Assembly (NCBI RefSeq): GCF_028610675.1
Contig: NZ_JAQQWS010000001.1
Span: 868,001-932,000 of the forward strand
Source of the DNA: Alkalihalobacillus pseudalcaliphilus
GTDB taxonomy: Bacteria > Bacillota > Bacilli > Bacillales > Bacillaceae_D
Direction of reading: 5' to 3'
DNA length: 64,000 bases
Below the pieces are notes generated by a model. That model did no database searches, was not told where the DNA came from, and saw nothing but the letters and a program-made list of their open reading frames with translations. Shown in pieces: positions 61,565 through 64,000 of this stretch. The first letter of the stretch is position 1, and each line of letters opens with the position of its first letter. A program made the translations under genes and the position numbers.

Positions 61565-61574
61565 GTTCATACAA

Positions 61575-62543
61575 TTAGTGTTTTTTTAACGGCTTAACCT
61601 TTGGCGAACTACGTGTAGAAACAAAACTATGAATAATCATGCCCGCCATAATACAGACAAGTCCGCTTGATGCCCAAATTGAAGGGAACGGCATCGACAA
61701 TAATACGACTTCACCTAAAAGGGCAAAAAAAACAGCTCCTGATTGAGTCGCTTCTACTGCAGCTAAATTCTCCGGCTGGCTCCTCACAAGGTCTGTTGCC
61801 CAAAAGAACAGTACCGTCGCAATAACCCCTGCAAATAAGGCAACTATGAATGTTTGCATGACTTGATTGGAAGGAGGTGGTCCTTCTTTAATAAGTCCAT
61901 ACCCAAATAAAAGTAACCACCAAGGTAAACTTGCGAGTGTCATACCTAATACCCTTTGAAAGCTATTTAATCGCCCTTGCAAAAGTTCCATCATTTTTCG
62001 ATTCCCTAAAGGATAACAAATAGCTGCAACTGCCACGGGAACCACACTAAACAAAAATAAAGAAACAGAAACGGATTCACTTTGTTGAAGCTGGATCAGT
62101 AGAACCCCAAATAAGATAATGAGTGATGGCCATAATGCCTTTAGTGGAATTTTTTGTCTTACTTTTATGAAATGCCCTTCTTTTTGGCTCACCATAAAAA
62201 ACAGTGGTGACAAAAGTAGACCAGCGACGATCGTCATTTGCCACGTTCCTGCTACTAACCAACCTGGCCCAAATGCAGCCGCATATGTGATCGGGGCATA
62301 AAATAACACAAACCCAATAAAACTCCATAAAAACCATTGAAGGGGTGCTTTTTTTATTTCAACAATAATGGGTTTTAGACCGCCTTTCATTGCTACTAAT
62401 ACAATTAAAAAAGGGATCATAAATAAATAACGTAAAGAAGCACTATAATACCAACTCCCCCCTTCCAAATCAATTGAACGATTAATAATAAAGGTAGAGG
62501 AGAAAAAAATTGAGGCAACAATACCGACTATAATGGCTTTCAT
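61575..62543 (-). CDS. EmrE/DMT-superfamily efflux transporter
   Basis: A 322-residue protein with ten hydrophobic segments in the drug/metabolite transporter arrangement (two five-segment halves). It starts MKAIIVGIVASIFFSSTFIINRS and has RYLFMIPFLIV and the later ATQSGAVFFALLGEVVLL, matching the multidrug resistance efflux transporter (EmrE) family; substrate unknown. GGGGGG precedes the ATG. A type 1 repeat begins within 25 nt upstream, and its left end contains a promoter-like TGAGT-N17-TATAAA reading toward this gene. Confidence 0.83.
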   Translation of the reverse strand: MKAIIVGIVASIFFSSTFIINRSIDLEGGSWYYSASLRYLFMIPFLIVLVAMKGGLKPIIVEIKKAPLQWFLWSFIGFVLFYAPITYAAAFGPGWLVAGTWQMTIVAGLLLSPLFFMVSQKEGHFIKVRQKIPLKALWPSLIILFGVLLIQLQQSESVSVSLFLFSVVPVAVAAICYPLGNRKMMELLQGRLNSFQRVLGMTLASLPWWLLLFGYGLIKEGPPPSNQVMQTFIVALFAGVIATVLFFWATDLVRSQPENLAAVEATQSGAVFFALLGEVVLLSMPFPSIWASSGLVCIMAGMIIHSFVSTRSSPKVKPLKKH

Positions 62544-62564
62544 AATTCCCCCCGTTCTTTTATA

Positions 62565-62704
62565 TGAAAGTTACTGCTGATACTCATATGCGGAGCTTTG
62601 ATTGCCACTACCGAAAATCATGCTCCGCTTACTAATTTTCAAGCTAGAAAAACAATCGAACATCATTCATTCAAATTGAAAAAGAACAAAACCAATTTGA
62701 AAAT
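62565..62704 (+). repeat. Type 1 repeat, right part deleted, with tail
   Basis: Leader TATATGAAAGTTACTGCTGA, GCGGAGC (62590-62596), TTGCCACTACCGAAAATCAT, GCTCCGC (62622-62628), then directly the tail AACATCATTCATTC and AAAAAGAACAAAACCAA. The long palindrome is missing. Confidence 0.8.
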
Positions 62705-62821
62705 ATCGGTACCCCAATTAGGAAGACAAACATCAAATTGCATCAAGAGCTGAGTTGTATAGGAATAATCGTCACTTTCATTCTTGTTGGTGGCGGAGCG
62801 GTTTTTGCTCCGTCATACGGG
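62705..62821 (+). repeat. Type 3 unit
   Basis: AGGAAGACAAACATCAAATTGC, GAGCTGAGTTGT, AATCGTCACTTTCA and GGCGGAGCGGTTTTTGCTCCGTC. It aligns with 50250-50385. Confidence 0.65.
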
Positions 62822-62945
62822 TTTTATATGATAGTTGCTTATGGGCGATATCCTGTACCTTGATGTTAGCTCGTCATCCATCTGGTGATTATGACCTTAT
62901 CAGGACAGTGCTCTCTATTTGTTCAGCAGACTCCTACTGGTGATC
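62822..62945 (+). repeat. Type 2 repeat
   Basis: TATATGATAGTTGCTTATGG, GTACCTTGATGTTAGCTCG, TCATCCATCTGG, CAGGACAGTGCTC and CAGACTCCTACTGG. It follows types 1 and 3 in tandem. Beyond it to 63147 no feature is recognised. Confidence 0.7.
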
Positions 62946-63147
62946 GATCTGTAAACGTACCAACTGTCTGAACAGTCGCCACTATACATGAGAATGGTCT
63001 TTGTGAAGATACTCACATGCTCTCCACGTGTAGCTGTCATGTTCGGCTCTTTTTTGCGCCGTTACTCATCTGCTTCCCTCAAGTAACTGTCATGGTTAGC
63101 TCTTTTCTTACTGTTGAACCAAGTTTCCTATGAACATATAGAACAAA

Positions 63148-63173
63148 GTGCACCGTCAGTATATCCGGTGCAC
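63148..63173 (-). terminator. deoC terminator
   Basis: GTGCACCG/CGGTGCAC perfect stem with a 10-nt loop, then TTTGTT on the minus strand. Confidence 0.8.
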
Positions 63174-63180
63174 GTAACTG

Positions 63181-63852
63181 TTAATAATCGTTTGTTCCTG
63201 TTAATCCTTTAACGATAGAAACGCCAGCGCTTGCACCGATTCTTGTTGCCCCCGCTTCTATCATTTCTTTTGCCCCGTCAAGATCACGTACACCACCTGA
63301 AGCTTTAACTCCTACATTTGGACCAACGGTTTCTCTCATCAATTGAATGTCAGCTACTGTTGCTCCTCCAGTAGAAAAGCCTGTTGATGTTTTGACAAAA
63401 TCTGCATGAGCAGCCACGGCAAGTTTGCACGCTAGTACCTTTTCTTCATCTGTTAATAAACATGTCTCAATAATAACTTTAACCAGAGCTTTTCCCTTTG
63501 CAGCGTTAACAACCGCTTCAATATCTTCTTGGACATATGCTGTATCGCCGGCCTTTAAAGCCGCGATATTAATGACCATATCCACTTCAGTTGCCCCATT
63601 TTCAATCGCATCTTTTGTCTCAAAAGCTTTTGTCGCCGTTGTTGTCGCTCCTAATGGAAAACCAATGACTGTACATACCTTCACTTCATTTGCTACATCT
63701 TTCAACTTGTCTGAAGCAAACTTAACCCAAAAAGGGTTTACACAAACAGAAGCAAAACGATATTCCTTTGCCTCGTTACAAAGTGTCATAATCTCTCCCT
63801 CTGTCGTATTGGCTTTTAATGCCGTATGATCAATATATCGTGCTAAATCCAT
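63181..63852 (-). CDS. deoC: Deoxyribose-phosphate aldolase
   Basis: A 223-residue TIM-barrel class I aldolase that splits 2-deoxyribose-5-phosphate to glyceraldehyde-3-phosphate and acetaldehyde in nucleoside breakdown. Schiff-base lysine in FVKTSTGFSTGGA (about 152), LVKVIIETCLL and the C-terminal VKASGGVRDLDGA phosphate loop are all present. GAGAGGAAG precedes the ATG. No other deo gene is in the window. Confidence 0.96.
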   Translation of the reverse strand: MDLARYIDHTALKANTTEGEIMTLCNEAKEYRFASVCVNPFWVKFASDKLKDVANEVKVCTVIGFPLGATTTATKAFETKDAIENGATEVDMVINIAALKAGDTAYVQEDIEAVVNAAKGKALVKVIIETCLLTDEEKVLACKLAVAAHADFVKTSTGFSTGGATVADIQLMRETVGPNVGVKASGGVRDLDGAKEMIEAGATRIGASAGVSIVKGLTGTNDY

Positions 63853-64000
63853 CTATGAACACTTCCTCTCAACTTGTCCGAACCTCTTCCATTTTACCAT
63901 AATCTAGAGTTATTCTCTAGACACAGCAAAAATTCATCCAAAACCAATCTCAATAGCAAAACAGGGAATGTAACTTCTTCAATAGTAGCGTTAACACAAT

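Noticed and set aside
1..64000. CRISPR arrays, prophage, transposases, integrons
   Set aside because: No regularly spaced direct repeats with spacers, no transposase or phage genes; the dispersed repeats are irregularly spaced and palindromic.

Overview
The window is a stretch of low-GC Bacillaceae chromosome. Gene order follows the Bacillus subtilis yqe-yqf-yqg region closely: rpsU-yqeY-yqeZ-floA-yqfB/C/D-phoH-pgpH-ybeY-dgkA-cdd-era-yqzL-recO-glyQS-yqfL-yqxD-dnaG-sigA-cccA-trmK-yqfO-ispH-yqfQ-cshB-nfo-yqfT-zur-yqfW-yqfX-ispG-yqfZ-sodA-pbpA-yqgN-rpmG. Sporulation genes (yqfC, yqfD), a soluble sporulation-kinase-like histidine kinase, a T-box and a Zur box all fit an endospore-forming Bacillus relative. 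An NhaC-type antiporter and the accessory gene content would suit the alkaliphilic Alkalihalobacillus/Halalkalibacter group, but that placement is only inference. There is no transposase, prophage or CRISPR array.

Layout. 1-9 kb: edge of an NhaC antiporter, a ThiF/MoeB-like E1 enzyme, a DUF92 membrane protein, 5-formyl-THF cyclo-ligase, a cysteine-depleted ribosomal protein L33, and a three-gene alpha-glucan operon (DUF4912 protein, a GH57 branching enzyme fused to a GT4 glycosyltransferase, and a sugar nucleotidyltransferase). 9-15 kb: PBP2A, an MFS transporter, sodA and a four-tRNA cluster (Asn-Met-Ile-Ser). 15-20 kb: a helix-turn-helix protein overlapping a predicted gluzincin metallopeptidase, then DUF1189, NfeD and YpuA-like proteins. 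20-33 kb: isoprenoid enzyme IspG, the zinc uptake/Zur operon under a recognisable Zur box, a lytic transglycosylase-like protein, a histidine kinase, endonuclease IV and helicase CshB. 33-47 kb: a CarD-like regulator, IspH, YqfO, TrmK, cytochrome c-550, sigA-dnaG, the PPDK regulator, glyQS with its T-box, and an inserted DUF2642/Mn-catalase pair. 47-64 kb: recO, era, cdd, dgkA, ybeY, pgpH, phoH, sporulation genes, the FloA/NfeD membrane-microdomain operon, rpsU, a Na/Pi cotransporter, a drug/metabolite exporter and deoC.

The strongest unexplained signal is a family of intergenic repeats, with at least nine copies of one type plus two partner types. Type 1 has two hairpins. The first has GCGGAGC/GCTCCGC arms around a conserved CGCTACCGAAAATCAT loop. 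The second is a long imperfect palindrome whose stems show compensatory base changes between copies. Types 2 and 3 occur alone or joined in tandem with type 1. Many copies lie just upstream of gene starts or split otherwise conserved operons, for example between the two zinc permeases, between dgkA and cdd, and between era and yqzL. This suggests a dispersed structured RNA or a non-autonomous mobile element. Other leads are the helix-turn-helix/gluzincin pair, the GH57-GT4 fusion cluster, a perfect 9-bp-arm palindrome in the sodA leader, and the absence of ccpN from its usual place after glyS.
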